The notes beneath the pieces were generated by a model that saw only the letters and a program-made list of their open reading frames with translations, was not told where the DNA came from and did not search any database. Positions 13,955 through 28,262 of a stretch of DNA of 64,000 nucleotides are shown piece by piece (within the stretch, counting starts at the first letter, position 1; every line of letters starts with the position of its first letter). Made by a program: the position numbers and the translations under genes. This DNA comes from Hippophae tibetana (Eukaryota > Streptophyta > Magnoliopsida > Rosales > Elaeagnaceae): contig CM072811.1 in assembly GCA_037013495.1 (NCBI GenBank), positions 10,297,190 through 10,361,189 on the forward strand. Reading direction: 5' to 3'.

Positions 13955-15862
13955 GACTCATTTATAAATTATACCTATATTAAATAATAAGGTGAGTACT
14001 TAATTTGTGTTTTTTCTTTGTATTGGTTTAAGTAACCCCATATATGACTCTTTTTTAGAATTTCATGAATGCATGAATACACAGACATATACTTTAAATT
14101 TCTACTTAACTTATTCAAGTCAAGTAATAAAAATAAAAATTTAACACTCTATTTGGTGTAATTCAATGCAGAGGCCTAGAGAGATAATCTAACAATTTAA
14201 AATTCAAATTGTTAAGACAAATAAACAACAAAGAAAATTTTAAAATAATGAAAAATATGAATTACAAATATAAGATATAAAAAATCTAAAACATCTCATT
14301 CTTTTTAATGTCGTTTAAGATTACAACTAAAATCTATAAAATAAGTCATCTTGTTATTCAATATATATAGGATTTACTATAACAATTAATTGAAAACTAC
14401 TTTCGTATTTTAATAAAAAATGTAACAATATCGAAATTTTCCAATCTTTTTATAATGAATTTGAATTCGCTTAGACTATACTCTTACGAGGCATACACTC
14501 AAATACAATAATCCTATTAGTTCAAATATTAATTCAAATGTATATAAGAATGGAGCTTTTGTATAGAAATGATCTAATAGTTTTGCAAATGTTTAAGGAT
14601 TAAAAAGACTAAAAATAGTATATAATATTAATCTCGTGAAAGTAAGCAAAATTAAATGATTTTATAAAGAAATAAAATATTATTTTTATCCAACGATTAA
14701 ATTTATCGAATAAATTTTGAAGTAACTTTTTAGAGATGAATAAAATGCGAAATGACTTCATGGGGAAGTATTTCCTGTATTTTTCTTTTATATTTAGCCA
14801 ATTCTCATAACGATATTGGGTCATAGTAAAAAGTTTGTACTATTTTTTTCTTTGTTTTATTTATATCTACTTTTTGTGTTAGAGTTATATAGTTATTAAT
14901 GAAAATGACCCATTTATAAATTATACCTATATTAAATAATAAGGTGAGTACTTAATTTGTGTTTTTTCTTTGTATTGGTTTAAGTAACCCCATATATGAC
15001 TCTTTTTTAGAATTTCATGAATGCATGAATACACAGACATACACTTTAAATTTCTACTTAACTTATTCAAGTCAAGTAATAAAACTAAAAATTTAACACT
15101 CTATTAGGTGTAATTCAATGCAGAGGCCTAGAGAGATAATCTAACAATTTAAAATACAAATTGTTAAGACAAATAAACAACAAAGAAAATTTTAAAATAA
15201 TGAACAATATGAATTACAAATATAAGATATAAAAAATCTAAAACATCTCATTCTTTTTAATGTCGTTTAAGATTACAACTAAAATCTATAAAATAAGTCA
15301 TCTTGTTATTCAATATATATAGGATTTACTATAACAATTAATTGGAAACTACTTTCGTATTTTAATAAAAAATGTAACAATATCGAAATTTTCCAATATT
15401 TGTATAATGAATTTGAATTCGCTTAGACTATACTCTCACGAGGCAAACACTGAAATACAATAATCCTATAGGTTCAAATATTCATGCAAAGGTATAAAAG
15501 AATAGAGCTTTTGTATAGAAATGATCTAATAGTTTTGCATATGTTTAAAGATGAAAAAGACTAAAAATAGTGCATAATATTAATCTCATGAAAGTAATCA
15601 AATTAAATGATTTTATAAAGAAATAAAATATCATTTTTATCCAACGATTAAATTTATCGAATAAATTTTGAAGTAACTTTTTAGAGATGAATAAAATGCA
15701 AAATGACTTCATGTGGAAGTATTTCCTATATTTTTCTTTTATGTTTAGCCAATTCACATAGGGATATTGGGTCATACTAAAAAGTTTGTACTATTCATTT
15801 TTTTTCTTTGTTTTATTTATATCTATGTTTTGTTTTATAGATATGAAGTTATTAATGGAAAG

Positions 15863-16813
15863 GACACATTTATAAATTATACCTATATTAAATAATAGGG
15901 TGAGTAGTTAATTTGTTTTTTTTCTTTGTATTGGTTTAAGCAATCCCATATATGACTCCTTTCGAATTCATGAATGCATGAATACACAGACATATAGTTT
16001 AACTTTCTACTTAACTTATTCAAATTAAGTAATAAAAATAAAAAGTTAACACTATATTAGGTGTAACTCAATGTAGAGGCCTAGAGAGATAATCTAACAA
16101 TTTAAAATTCAAAATTTTAAGACAAATTGACAACAAATAATATTTTAAAATAAATAAAAATTGGAATGACAAAGATAAGATATAAAAATCTAAAACATCT
16201 CATTCTTTTTAATGTCGTCTAAGATTACAACTAAAATCTATAAAATAAGTGATCTTATTTTTCAAATTATTTAGGATTTACTATAACAATTAATTGAAAA
16301 TTACTTTCGTATTTTTATAAAAAATGTAACAATTTCGAAATTTTCTAATCTTTGTATAATGAATTTGAATTCGCTTAGACTATACTCGCACGAGGCATAC
16401 ACTCAAATAAAATAATCCTATTGGTTCAAATATTAATTCAAATGTATATAAGAATAAAGCTTTTGTATAGAAATGATCTAATAGTTTTGCATATGTTTAA
16501 AGATGAAAAAGACAAAAAATAGTGCATAATATTAATCTCGTGAAAGTAATCAAATTAGAGGATTTTACAAAGAAAGAAAATATTATTTTTATCCATCGAT
16601 TAAATTTATCAAATAAAGTTTGAAGTAACTTTTTAGGGTTGAATAAAAGACAACATGACTTAATGGGGAAGTATTTAATATATTTTTCTTTTATATTTAG
16701 CCAATTCTCCTAAGGATATTGGCTCATAGTACTAAGTTTGTACTATTCATTTTTTTCTTTGTTTTATTTATATCTACTTTTTGTTTTAGAGATATATAGT
16801 TATTAATGAAAAG
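15863..16813. repeat. 'CAATCCC' subfamily monomer (second copy)
   Basis: Carries AGCAATCCCATATATGACTC, TTCGAATTCATGAATGC, TATAGTTTAACTTTC and TAATGTCGTCTAAG, as in the monomer at 10. It begins with GGACACATT rather than GGACCCATT, and its donor-like site is AGG/GTGAGT rather than AAG/GTGAGT. Confidence 0.88.
15966..15983. repeat. Dyad symmetry ATTCATG/CATGAAT (representative)
   Basis: ATTCATG and CATGAAT are exact reverse complements separated by AATG, and the first ten bases ATTCATGAAT are themselves a perfect palindrome. With the spacer AATG or AATA (and TTTCATG in the extra-T subfamily, which shortens the arm to six pairs), the element is kept in nearly every monomer. It is often preceded by G, making an EcoRI site (GAATTC). 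Confidence 0.8.
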
Positions 16814-18723
16814 GACCCATTTATAAATTATTCCTATATTAAAAATAAGGTGAGTAGTTAATTTGTGTTTTTTCTTTGTATTGGTTTAAGTAACCCCATA
16901 TATGACTCTTTTTTAGAATTCATGAATACATGAATACAGAGACATATACTTTAAATTTATACTTAACTTATTCAAGTCAAGTAATAAAAATAAAAATTTA
17001 ACACTATTAATTGTAATTCAATGCAGAGGCCGAGAGAGATAATCTAACAATTTAAAATTCAAATTGTTAAGACAAATAAACAACAAAGAAAATTTTAAAA
17101 TAATGAAAAATATGAATTACAAAGATAAGATATAAAAAATCTAAAACATCTCATTCTTTTTAATGTCGTTTAAGATTACAACTAAAATCTATAAAATAAG
17201 TCTTCTTATTATTCAATATATTTAGGATTTACAATACTAATTAATTGAAAATTACTTTCGTATTTTAATAAAAAATGTAACAATATCAAAATTTTCCAAT
17301 CTTTGTATAATGAATTTGAATTCGCATAGACTATACTCTCACGAGGCATACACTCAAATACAATAATCCTATTGGTTCAAATATTAATTCAAATGTATAT
17401 AAGAATGGAGCTTTTGTATAGAAATGATTTAATAGTTTTGCATATGTTTAAGGATGAAAAAGACTAAAAATAGTGGATAATATTAATCTCGTGAAAGTAA
17501 GCAAAATTAAAGGATTTTATAAAGAAATAAAATATTATTTTTATTCATCGATTAAATTTATCGAATATATTTTGAAGTAACTTTTTAGGGATGAATAAAA
17601 TGCTAAATCATTTCATGTGGAAGTATTTCCTATATTTTTCTTTAATATTTAGCCAATTCTCCTAAGGATATTGGGTCATAGTATTAAGTTTGTACTATTC
17701 ATTTTTTTTCTTTGTTTTATTTATATCTACTTTTTGTTTTAGAGATATATAGTTATTAATGAAAAGGACCCATTTATAAATTATACCTATATCAAAAATA
17801 AGGTGAGTAGTTAATTTGTGTTTTTTTCTTTGTATTGGTTTAAGTAACCCCATATATGACTCTTTTTTAGAATTCATGAATACATGAATACAGAGACATA
17901 TACTTTAAATTTATACTTAACTTATTCAAGTCAAGTAATATAAATAAAAATTTAACACTCTATTAATTGTAATTCAATGGAGAGGCCGAGAGAGAGAATC
18001 TAACAATTTAAAATTCAAATTGTTAAGACAAATAAACAACAAAGAAAATTTTAAAATAATGAAAAATATGAATCACAAAGATAAGATATAAAAAAATCTG
18101 AAACATCTCATTCTTTTTAACGTCGTTTAAGATTACAACTAAAATCTATAAAATAAGTTATCTTATAATTAAAAATATTTAGGATTCACTATAATAATTA
18201 ATTGAAAATCACTTTCGTATTTTAAAAAAATATGTAACTATATCAAAATTTTCCAATCTTTTTATAATGAATTTGAATTCGCTTAGACTATACTCTCACG
18301 AGGCATACACTCAAATACAATAATCCTATTAGTTCAAATATTAATTCAAATGTATAAAAGAATGGAGCTTTTGTATAGAAATGATCTAATAGTTTTGCAT
18401 TTGTTTAAGGATTAAAAAGACTAAAAATAGTGGATAATATTAATCTCGTGAAAGTAAGCAAAATTAAAGGATTTTATAAAGAAATAAAATATTGTTTTTA
18501 TTCATCGATTAAATTTATCGAATATATTTTGAAGTAACTTTTTAGGGATGAATAAAATGCTAAATGATTTCATGTGGAAGTATTTCCTATATTTTTCTTT
18601 TATATTTAGCCAATTCTCCTAAGGATATTGGGTCATAGTATTAAGTTTGTACTATTCATTTTTTTTCTTTGTTTTATTTATATCTAATTTTTGTTTTAGA
18701 GATATATAGTTATTAATGGAAAG
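16814..18723. repeat. Mosaic monomers at 16814 and 17767
   Basis: The 16814 unit joins a GGCCGAGAGAG left half to a right half like the third HOR monomer (AAGTCTTCTTATTATTCAAT, GCATAGAC). The 17767 unit is the GGCCGAGAGAGAG/TAACGTCG subfamily with GCATTTGTTTAAGG. It has seven Ts instead of six in the run at about 17820; that insertion alone creates a 60-codon minus-strand frame at 17695-17877, which I regard as chance. Confidence 0.82.
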
Positions 18724-21700
18724 GACCCATTTATAAATTATACTTATATTAAATAATAAGGTGAGTACTTAATTTGTGTTTTTTCTTTGTATTGGTTTAA
18801 GTAACCCCATATATGACTCTTTTTTAGAATTTCATGAATGCATGAATACAAAAACATATACTTTAAATTTCTACTTAACTTATTCAAGTCAAGTAATAAA
18901 AATAAAAATTTAACACTCTATTTGCTGTAATTCAATGCAGAGGCCTGAGAGATAATCTAACAATTTAAAATTCAAATTGTTAAGACAAATAAACAACAAA
19001 GAAAATTTTAAAATAATGAAAAATATGAATTACAAATATAAGATATAAAAAATCTAAAACATCTCATTCTTTTTAATGTCGTTTAAGATTACAACTAAAA
19101 TCTATAAAATAAGTCATCTTGTTATTCAATATATATACGATTTACTATAACAATTAAATGAAAACTACTTTCGTATTTTAATAAAAAATGTAACAATATC
19201 GAAATTTTCCAATCTTTTTATAATGAATTTGAATTCGCTTAGACTATACTCTCACGAGGCATACACTCAAATACAATAATCCTATTAGTTCAAATATTAA
19301 TTCAAATGTATATAAGAATGGAGCTTTTGTATAGAAATGATCTAATAGTTTTGCATATGTTTAAGGATTAAAAAGACTAAAAATAGTGGATAATATTAAT
19401 CTCGTGAAAGTAAGCAAAATTAAAGGATTTTATAAAGAAATATAATATTATTTTTATTCCTCGATTAAATTTATCGAATATATTTTGAAGTAATTTTTTA
19501 GAGATGAATAAAATGCTAAATGATTTCATGTCGAAGTATTTCCTATATTTTTCTTTTATATTTAGCCAATTCTCCTAAGGATATTGGTTCATAGTATTAA
19601 GTTTGTACTATTCATTTTTTTTCTTTGTTTTATTTATATCTACTTTTTGTTTTAGAGATATATAGTTATTAATGAAAAGGACCCATTTATAAATTATACC
19701 TATATCAAAAATAAGGTGAGTAGTTAATTTGTGTTTTTTCTTTGTATTGGTTTAAGTAACCCCATATATGACTCTTTTTTAGAATTCATGAATACATGAA
19801 TACAGAGACATATACTTTAAATTTATACTTAACTTATTCAAGTCAAGTAATATAAATAAAAATTTAACACTCTATTAATTGTAATTCAATGGAGAGGCCG
19901 AGAGAGAGAATCTAACAATTTAAAATTCAAATTGTTAAGACAAATAAACAACAAAGAAAATTTTAAAATAATGAAAAATATGAATTACAAAGATAAGATA
20001 TAAAAAAATCTGAAACATCTAATTCTTTTTAACGTCGTTTAAGATTACAACTAAAATCTATAAAATAAGTTATCTTATAATTAAAAATATTTAGGATTCA
20101 CTATAATAATTAATTGAAAATCACTTTCCTATTTTAAAAAAATATGTAACTATATCGAAATTTTCCAATCTTTTTATAATGAATTTGAATTCGCTTAGAC
20201 TATACTCTCACGAGGCATACACTCAAATACAATAATCCTATTAGTTCAAATATTAATTCAAATGTATATAAGAATGGAGCTTTTGTATAGAAATGATCTA
20301 ATAGTTTTGCATATGTTTAAGGATTAAAAAGACTAAAAATAGTGGATAATATTAATCTCGTGAAAGTAAGCAAAATTAAATGATTTTATAAAGAAATAAA
20401 ATATTATTTTTATCCAACGATTAAATTTATCGAATAAATTTTGAAGTAACTTTTTAGAGATGAATAAAATGCGAAATGACTTCATGGGGAAGTATTTCCT
20501 GTATTTTTCTTTTATATTTAGCCAATTCTCATAACGATATTAGGTTATAGAAAAAAGTTTGTACTATTTTTTTCTTTGTTTTATTTATATCTACTTTTTG
20601 TTTTAGAGATATATAGTTATTAATGAAAATGACCCATTTATAAATTATACCTATATTAAATAATAAGGTGAGTACTTAATTTGTGTTTTTTCTTTGTATT
20701 GGTTTAAGTAACCCCATATATGACTCTTTTTTAGAATTTCATGAATGCATGAATACACAAACATATACTTTAAATTTCTACTTAACTTATTCAAGTCAAG
20801 TAATATAAATAAAAATTTAACACTCTATTAGGTGTAATTCAATGGAGAGGCCTGGAGAGATAATCTAACAATTTAAAATTCAAATTGTTAAGACAAATAA
20901 ACAACAAAGAAAATTTTAAAATAATGAAAAATATGAATTACAAAGATAAGATATAAAAATATCTGAAACATCTCATTCTTTTTAACGTAGTTTAAGATTA
21001 CAACTAAAATCTATAAAATAAGTTATCTTATAATTAAAAATATTTAGGATTTACTATAATAATTAATTGAAAATCACTTTCATATTTTAATAAAAAAAGT
21101 AACAATATTGAAATTTTCCAATCTTTTTATAATGAATTTGAATTCGCTTAGACTATACTCACGAGGCATACACTCAAATACAAGAATCCTATTGGTTCAA
21201 ATATTAATTCAAATGTATATAAGAATAGAGCTATTGTATAGAAATGATCTAATAGTTTTGCATTTGTTTAAAGATGAAAAAGACTAAAAATAGTGCATAA
21301 TATTAATCTCGTGAAAGTAATCAAATTAAATGATTTTATAAAGAAATAAAATATTATTTTTATCCATCGATTAAATTTATCGAATAAATTTTGAAGTAAC
21401 TTTTTAGAGACGAATAAAATGCAAAATGACTACATGGGGAAGTATTTGCTATATTTTTCTTTTATATTTAGCCAATTCTCATAGGGATATTGGGTCATAG
21501 TATAAAGTTTGTACTATTCATTTTTTTTCTTTGTTTTATTTATATCTAATTTTTGTTTTAGAGATATATAGTTATTAATGGAAAGGACTAATTTATAAAT
21601 TATACCTATATTAAATAATATGGTGAGTACTTAATTTGTGTTTTTTCTTTGTATTGGTTTAAGTAACCCCATATATGACTCTTTTTTAGAATTTCATGAA

Positions 21701-24700
21701 TGCATGAATACTCAGACATATACTTTAAATTTCTACTTAACATATTCAAGTCAAGTAATAAAAATAAAAATTTAACACTCTATTAGGTGTAATTCAATGC
21801 AGAAGCCTAGAGAGATAATCTAACAATTTAAAATTCAAATTGTTAAGACAAATAAACAACAAAGAAAATTTTAAAATAATGAAAAATATGAATTACAAAT
21901 ATAAGATATAAAAAATCTAAATCATCTCATTCTTTTTAATGTCGTTTAAGATTACAACTAAAATCTATAAAATAAGTCATCTTGTTATTCAATATATATA
22001 GGATTTACTATAACAATTAATTGAAAACTACTTTCGTATTTTAATAAAAAATGTAACAATATCGAAATTTTCCAATCTTTTTATAATGAATTTGAATTCG
22101 CTTAGACTATACTCTCACGAGGCATACACTCAAATACAATAATCCTATTAGTTCAAATATTAATTCAAATGTATATAAGAATGGAGCTTTTGTATAGAAA
22201 TGATCTAATAGTTTTGCATATGTTTAAGGATTAAAAAGACTAAAAATAGTGGATAATATTAATCTCGTGAAAGTAAGCAAAATTAAAGGATTTTATAAAG
22301 AAATATAATATTATTTTAATTCCTCGATTAAATTTATCGAATATATTTTGAAGTAATTTTTTAGAGATGAATAAAATGCTAAATGATTTCATGTCGAAGT
22401 ATTTCCTATATTTTTCTTTTATATTTAGCCAATTCTCCTAAGGATATTGGGTCATAGTATTAAGTTTGTACTATTCATTTTTTTTCTTTGTTTTATTTAT
22501 ATCTACTTTTTGTTTTAGAGATATATAGTTATTAATGAAAAGGACCCATTTATAAATTATACCTATATCAAAAATAAGGTGAGTAGTTAATTTGTGTTTT
22601 TTCTTTGTATTGGTTTAAGTAACCCCATATATGACTCTTTTTTAGAATTCATGAATACATGAATACAGAGACATATACTTTAAATTTATACTTAACTTAT
22701 TCAAGTCAAGTAATATAAATAAAAATTTAACACTCTATTAGGTGTAATTCAATGGAGAGGCGTGGAGAGATAATCTAACAATTTAAAATTCAAATTGTTA
22801 AGACAAATAAACAACAAAGAAAATTTTAAAATAATGAAAAATATGAATTACAATGATAAGATATAAAAATATCTGAAACATCTCATTCTTTTTAACGTCG
22901 TTTAAGATTACAACTAAAATCTATAAAATAAGTTATCTTATAATTAAAAATATTTAGGATTTACTATAATAATTAATTGAAAATCACTTTCATATTTTAA
23001 TAAAAAAAGTAACAATATTGAAATTTTCCAATCTTTTTATAATGAATTTGAATTCGCTTACACTATACTCACGAGGCATACACTCAAATACAACAATCCT
23101 ATTGGTTCAAATATTAATTCAAATGTATATAAGAATAGAGCTATTGTATAGAAATGATCTAATAGTTTTGCATTTGTTTAAAGATGAAGAAGACTAAAAA
23201 TAGTGCATAATATTAATCTCGTGAAAGTAATCAAATTAAATGATTTTATAAAGAAATAAAATATTATTTTTATCCATCGATTAAATTTATCGAATATATT
23301 TTGAAGTAATTTTTTAGAGATGAATAAAATGCTAAATGATTTCATGTCGAAGTATTTCCTATATTTTTCTTTTATATTTAGCCAATTCTCCTAAGGATAT
23401 TGGGTCATAGTATAAAGTTTGTACTATTCATTTTTTTTCTTTGTTTTATTTATATCTAATTTTTGTTTTAGAGATATATAGTTATTAATGGAAAGGACCC
23501 ATTTATAAATTATACCTATATTAAATAATAAGGTGAGTACTTAATTTGTGTTTTTTCTTTGTATTGGTTTAAGTAACCCCATATATGACTCTTTTTTAGA
23601 ATTTCATGAATGCATGAATACAAAAACATATACTTTAAATTTCTACTTAACTTATTCAAGTCAAGTAATAAAAATAAAAATTTAACACTCTATTTGCTGT
23701 AATTCAATGCAGAGGCCTGAGAGATAATCTAACAATTTAAAATTCAAATTGTTAAGACAAATAAACAACAAAGAAAATTTTAAAATAATGAAAAATATGA
23801 ATTACAAATATAAGATATAAAAAATCTAAAACATCTCATTCTTTTTAATGTCGTTTAAGATTACAACTAAAATCTATAAAATAAGTCATCTTGTTATTCA
23901 ATATATATACGATTTACTATAATAATTAATTGAAAACTACTTTCGTATTTTAATAAAAAATGTAACAATATCGAAATTTTCCAATCTTTTTATAATGAAT
24001 TTGAATTCGCTTAGACTATACTCTCACGAGGCATACACTCAAATACAATAATCCTATTAGTTCAAATATTAATTCAAATGTATATAAGAATGGAGCTTTT
24101 GTATAGAAATGATCTAATAGTTTTGCATATGTTTAAGGATTAAAAAGACTAAAAATAGTGGATAATATTAATCTCGTGAAAGTAAGCAAAATTAAAGGAT
24201 TTTATAAAGAAATATAATATTATTTTTATTCCTCGATTAAATTTATCGAATATATTTTTAAGTAATTTTTTAGAGATGAATAAAATGCTAAATGATTTCA
24301 TGTCGAAGTATTTCCTATATTTTTCTTTTATATTTAGCCAATTCTCCTAAGGATATTGGGTCATAGTATTAAGTTTGTACTATTCATTTTTTTTCTTTGT
24401 TTTATTTATATCTACTTTTTGTTTTAGAGATATATAGTTATTAATGAAAAGGACCCATTTATAAATTATACCTATATCAAAAATAAGGTGAGTAGTTAAT
24501 TTGTGTTTTTTCTTTGTATTGGTTTAAGTAACCCCATATATGACTCTTTTTTAGAATTCATGAATACATGAATACAGAGACATATACTTTAAATTTATAC
24601 TTAACTTATTCAAGTCAAGTAATATAAATAAAAATTTAACACTCTATTAATTGTAATTCAATGGAGAGGCCGAGAGAGAGAATCTAACAATTTAAAATTC

Positions 24701-27700
24701 AAATTGTTAAGACAAATAAACAACAAAGAAAATTTTAAAATAATGAAAAATATGAATTACAAAGATAAGATATAAAAAAATCTGAAACATCTAATTCTTT
24801 TTAACGTCGTTTAAGATTACAACTAAAATCTATAAAATAAGTTATCTTATAATTAAAAATATTTAGGATTCACTATAATAATTAATTGAAAATCACTTTC
24901 CTATTTTAAAAAAATATGTAACTATATCGAAATTTTCCAATCTTTTTATAATGAATTTGAATTCGCTTAGACTATACTCTCACGAGGCATACACTCAAAT
25001 ACAATAATCCTATTAGTTCAAATATTAATTCAAATGTATATAAGAATGGAGCTTTTGTATAGAAATGATCTAATAGTTTTGCATATGTTTAAGGATTAAA
25101 AAGACTAAAAATAGTGGATAATATTAATCTCGTGAAAGTAAGCAAAATTAAATGATTTTATAAAGAAATAAAATATTATTTTTATCCAACGATTAAATTT
25201 ATCGAATAAATTTTGAAGTAACTTTTTAGAGATGAATAAAATGCGAAATGACTTCATGGGGAAGTATTTCCTGTATTTTTCTTTTATATTTAGCCAATTC
25301 TCATAACGATATTAGGTTATAGAAAAAAGTTTGTACTATTTTTTTCTTTGTTTTATTTATATCTACTTTTTGTTTTAGAGATATATAGTTATTAATGAAA
25401 ATGACCCATTTATAAATTATACCTATATTAAATAATAAGGTGAGTACTTAATTTGTGTTTTTTCTTTGTATTGGTTTAAGTAACCCCATATATGACTCTT
25501 TTTTAGAATTTCATGAATGCATGAATACACAAACATATACTTTAAATTTCTACTTAACTTATTCAAGTCAAGTAATAAAAATAAATATTTTACACTCTAT
25601 TTGGTGTAATTCAATGCAGAGGCCTGAGAGATAATCTAACAATTTAAAATTCAAATTGTTAAGACAAATAAACAACAAAGAAAATTTTAAAATAATGAAA
25701 AATATGAATTACAAATATAAGATATAAAAAATCTAAAACATCTCATTCTTTTTAATGTCGTTTAAGATTACAACTAAAATCTATAAAATAAGTCATCTTG
25801 TTATTCAATATATATAGGATTTACTATAACAATTAATTGAAAACTACTTTCGTATTTTAATAAAAAATGTAACAATATCGAAATTTTCCAATCTTTTTAT
25901 AATGAATTTGAATTCGCTTAGACTATACTCTCACGAGGCATACACTCAAATACAATAATCCTATTAGTTCAAATATTAATTCAAATGTATATAAGAATGG
26001 AGCTTTTGTATAGAAATGATCTAATAGTTTTGCAAATGTTTAAAGATGAAAAAGACTAAAAATAGTGCATAATATTAATCTCGTGAAAGTAATCAAATTA
26101 AAGGATTTTATAAATAAATAAAATATTATTTTTATCCATCGATTAAATTCATCAAATAAAGTTTGAAGTAACTTTTTAGGGTTGAATAAAATACAACATG
26201 ACTTAATGGGGAAGTATTTCCTATATTTTTCTTTTATATTTAGCCAATTCTCCTAAGGATATTGGGTCATAGTATTAAGTTTGTACTATTCATTTTTTTT
26301 TGTTTTATTTATATCTACTTTTTGTTTTAGAGATATATAGTTATTAATGAAAATGACCCATTTATAAATTATACCGATATTAAATAATAAGGTGAGTACT
26401 TAATTTGTGTTTTTTCTTTGTATTGGTTTAAGTAACCCCATATATGACTCTTTTTTAGAATTCATGAATAAATGAATACAGAGACATATACTTTAAATTT
26501 ATACTTAACTTATTCAAGTCAAGTAATATAAATAAAAATTTAACACTCTATTAATTGTAATTCAATGGAGAGGCCAAGAGAGAGAATCTAACAATTTAAA
26601 ATTCAAATTGTTAAGACAAATAAACAACAAATAAAATTTTAAAATAATGAAAAATATGAATTACAAAGATAAGATATAAAATAATCTGAAACATCTCATT
26701 CTTTTTAACGTCGTTTAAGATTACAACTAAAATCTATAAAATAAGTTATCTTATAATTAAAAATATTTAGGATTCACTATAATAATTAATTGAAAATCAC
26801 TTTCCTATTTTAAAAAAATATGTAACTATATCGAAATTTTCCAATCCTTTTATAATGAATTTGAATTCGCTTAGACTATACTCTCACGAGGCATACACTC
26901 AAATACAATAATCCTATTAGTTCAAATATTAATTCAAATGTATATAAGAATGGAGCTTTTGTATAGAAATGATCTAATAGTTTTGCATATGTTTAAGGAT
27001 TAAAAAGACTAAAAATAGTGGATAATATTAATCTCGTGAAAGTAAGCAAAATTAAATGATTTTATAAAGAAATAAAATATTATTTTTATCCAACAATTAA
27101 ATTTATCGAATAAATTTTGAAGTAACTTTTTAGAGATGAATAAAATGCGAAATGACTTCATGGGGAAGTATTTCCTGTATTTTTCTTTTATATTTAGCCA
27201 ATTCTCATAACGATATTAGGTTATAGAAAAAAGTTTGTACTATTTTTTTCTTTGTTTTATTTATATCTACTTTTTGTTTTAGAGATATATAGTTATTAAT
27301 GAAAATGACCCATTTATAAATTATACCTATATTAAATAATAAGGTGAGTACTTAATTTGTGTTTTTTCTTTGTATTGGTTTAAGTAACCCCATATATGAC
27401 TCTTTTTTAGAATTTCATGAATGCATGAATACACAAACATATACTTTAAATTTCTACTTAACTTATTCAAGTCAAGTAATAAAAATAAAAATTTTACACT
27501 CTATTTGGTGTAATTCAATGCAGAGGCCTGAGAGATAATCTAACAATTTAAAATTCAAATTGTTAAGACAAATAAACAACAAAGAAAATTTTAAAATAAT
27601 GAAAAATATGAATTACAAATATAAGATATAAAAAATCTAAAACATCTCATTCTTTTTAATGTCGTTTAAGATTACAACTAAAATCTATAAAATAAGTCAT

Positions 27701-28262
27701 CTTGTTATTCAATATATATAGGATTTACTATAACAATTAATTGAAAACTACTTTCGTATTTTAATAAAAAATGTAACAATATCGAAATTTTCCAATCTTT
27801 TTATAATGAATTTGAATTCGCTTAGACTCTACTCTCACGAGGCATACACTCAAATACAATAATCCTATTAGTTCAAATATTAATTCAAATGTATATAAGA
27901 ATGGAGCTTTTGTATAGAAATGATCTAATAGTTTTGCATATGTTTAAAGATGAAAAAGACTAAAAATAGGCCATAATATTAATCTCGTGAAAGTAAGCAA
28001 AATTAAAGGATTTTATAAAGAAATAAAATATTATTTTTATTCATCGATTAAATTTATCGAATATATTTTGAAGTAACTTTTTAGGGATGAATAAAATGCT
28101 AAATGATTTCATGTGGAAGTATTTCCTATTTTTTTCTTTTATATTTAGCCAATTCTCCTAAGGATATTGGGTCATAGTATTAAGTTTGTACTATTCATTT
28201 TTTTTCTTTGTTTTATTTATATCTACTTTTTGTTTTAGAGATATATAGTTATTAATGAAAAG
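18724..28262. repeat. Mosaic block with 2.1 kb segment repeated at 4772 bp offset
   Basis: Monomers start at 18724, 19680, 20631, 21586, 22543, 23496, 24452, 25403, 26355 and 27307. The stretch of about 18690-20810 recurs at about 23460-25580. Both copies share ATACAAAAACATATAC, CTATTTGCTGTAATTC, GGCCTGAGAG, TTTCCTATTTTAAAAAAATA and ATATTAGGTTATAGAAAAAAG, with only scattered differences. After about 20810 the first copy turns into a GGCCTGGAGAG monomer while the second continues as a GGCCTGAGAG monomer. A further partial repeat at 1904 bp offset links about 25100-26030 with 27010-27930 (TTTTACACTCTATTTGG). Confidence 0.85.

Larger units (their letters stand above)
12406..15862. repeat. 'TTTCATGAATGCATG' subfamily monomers, one internally deleted
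   Basis: Monomers start at 12406, 13363, 13955 and 14907. They share TTTTAGAATTTCATGAATGC (one extra T that removes the EcoRI site GAATTC found here in other monomers), AATGCAGAGGCC, AAGTCATCTTGTTATTC and GAAAACTACTTTCG. The same markers dominate the array after 36 kb. The monomer at 14907 already carries TATAGGTTCAAATATTCATGC, the marker typical of the later family. Confidence 0.88.

Noticed and set aside
14449..14459. TATAATG as a bacterial -10 promoter element
   Set aside because: The composition makes such motifs inevitable, there is no gene downstream, and the array is not bacterial in character.
17695..17877. 60-codon minus-strand frame unlike the others
   Set aside because: It exists only because one extra T in the run at about 17820 joins two frames; no other monomer has it.
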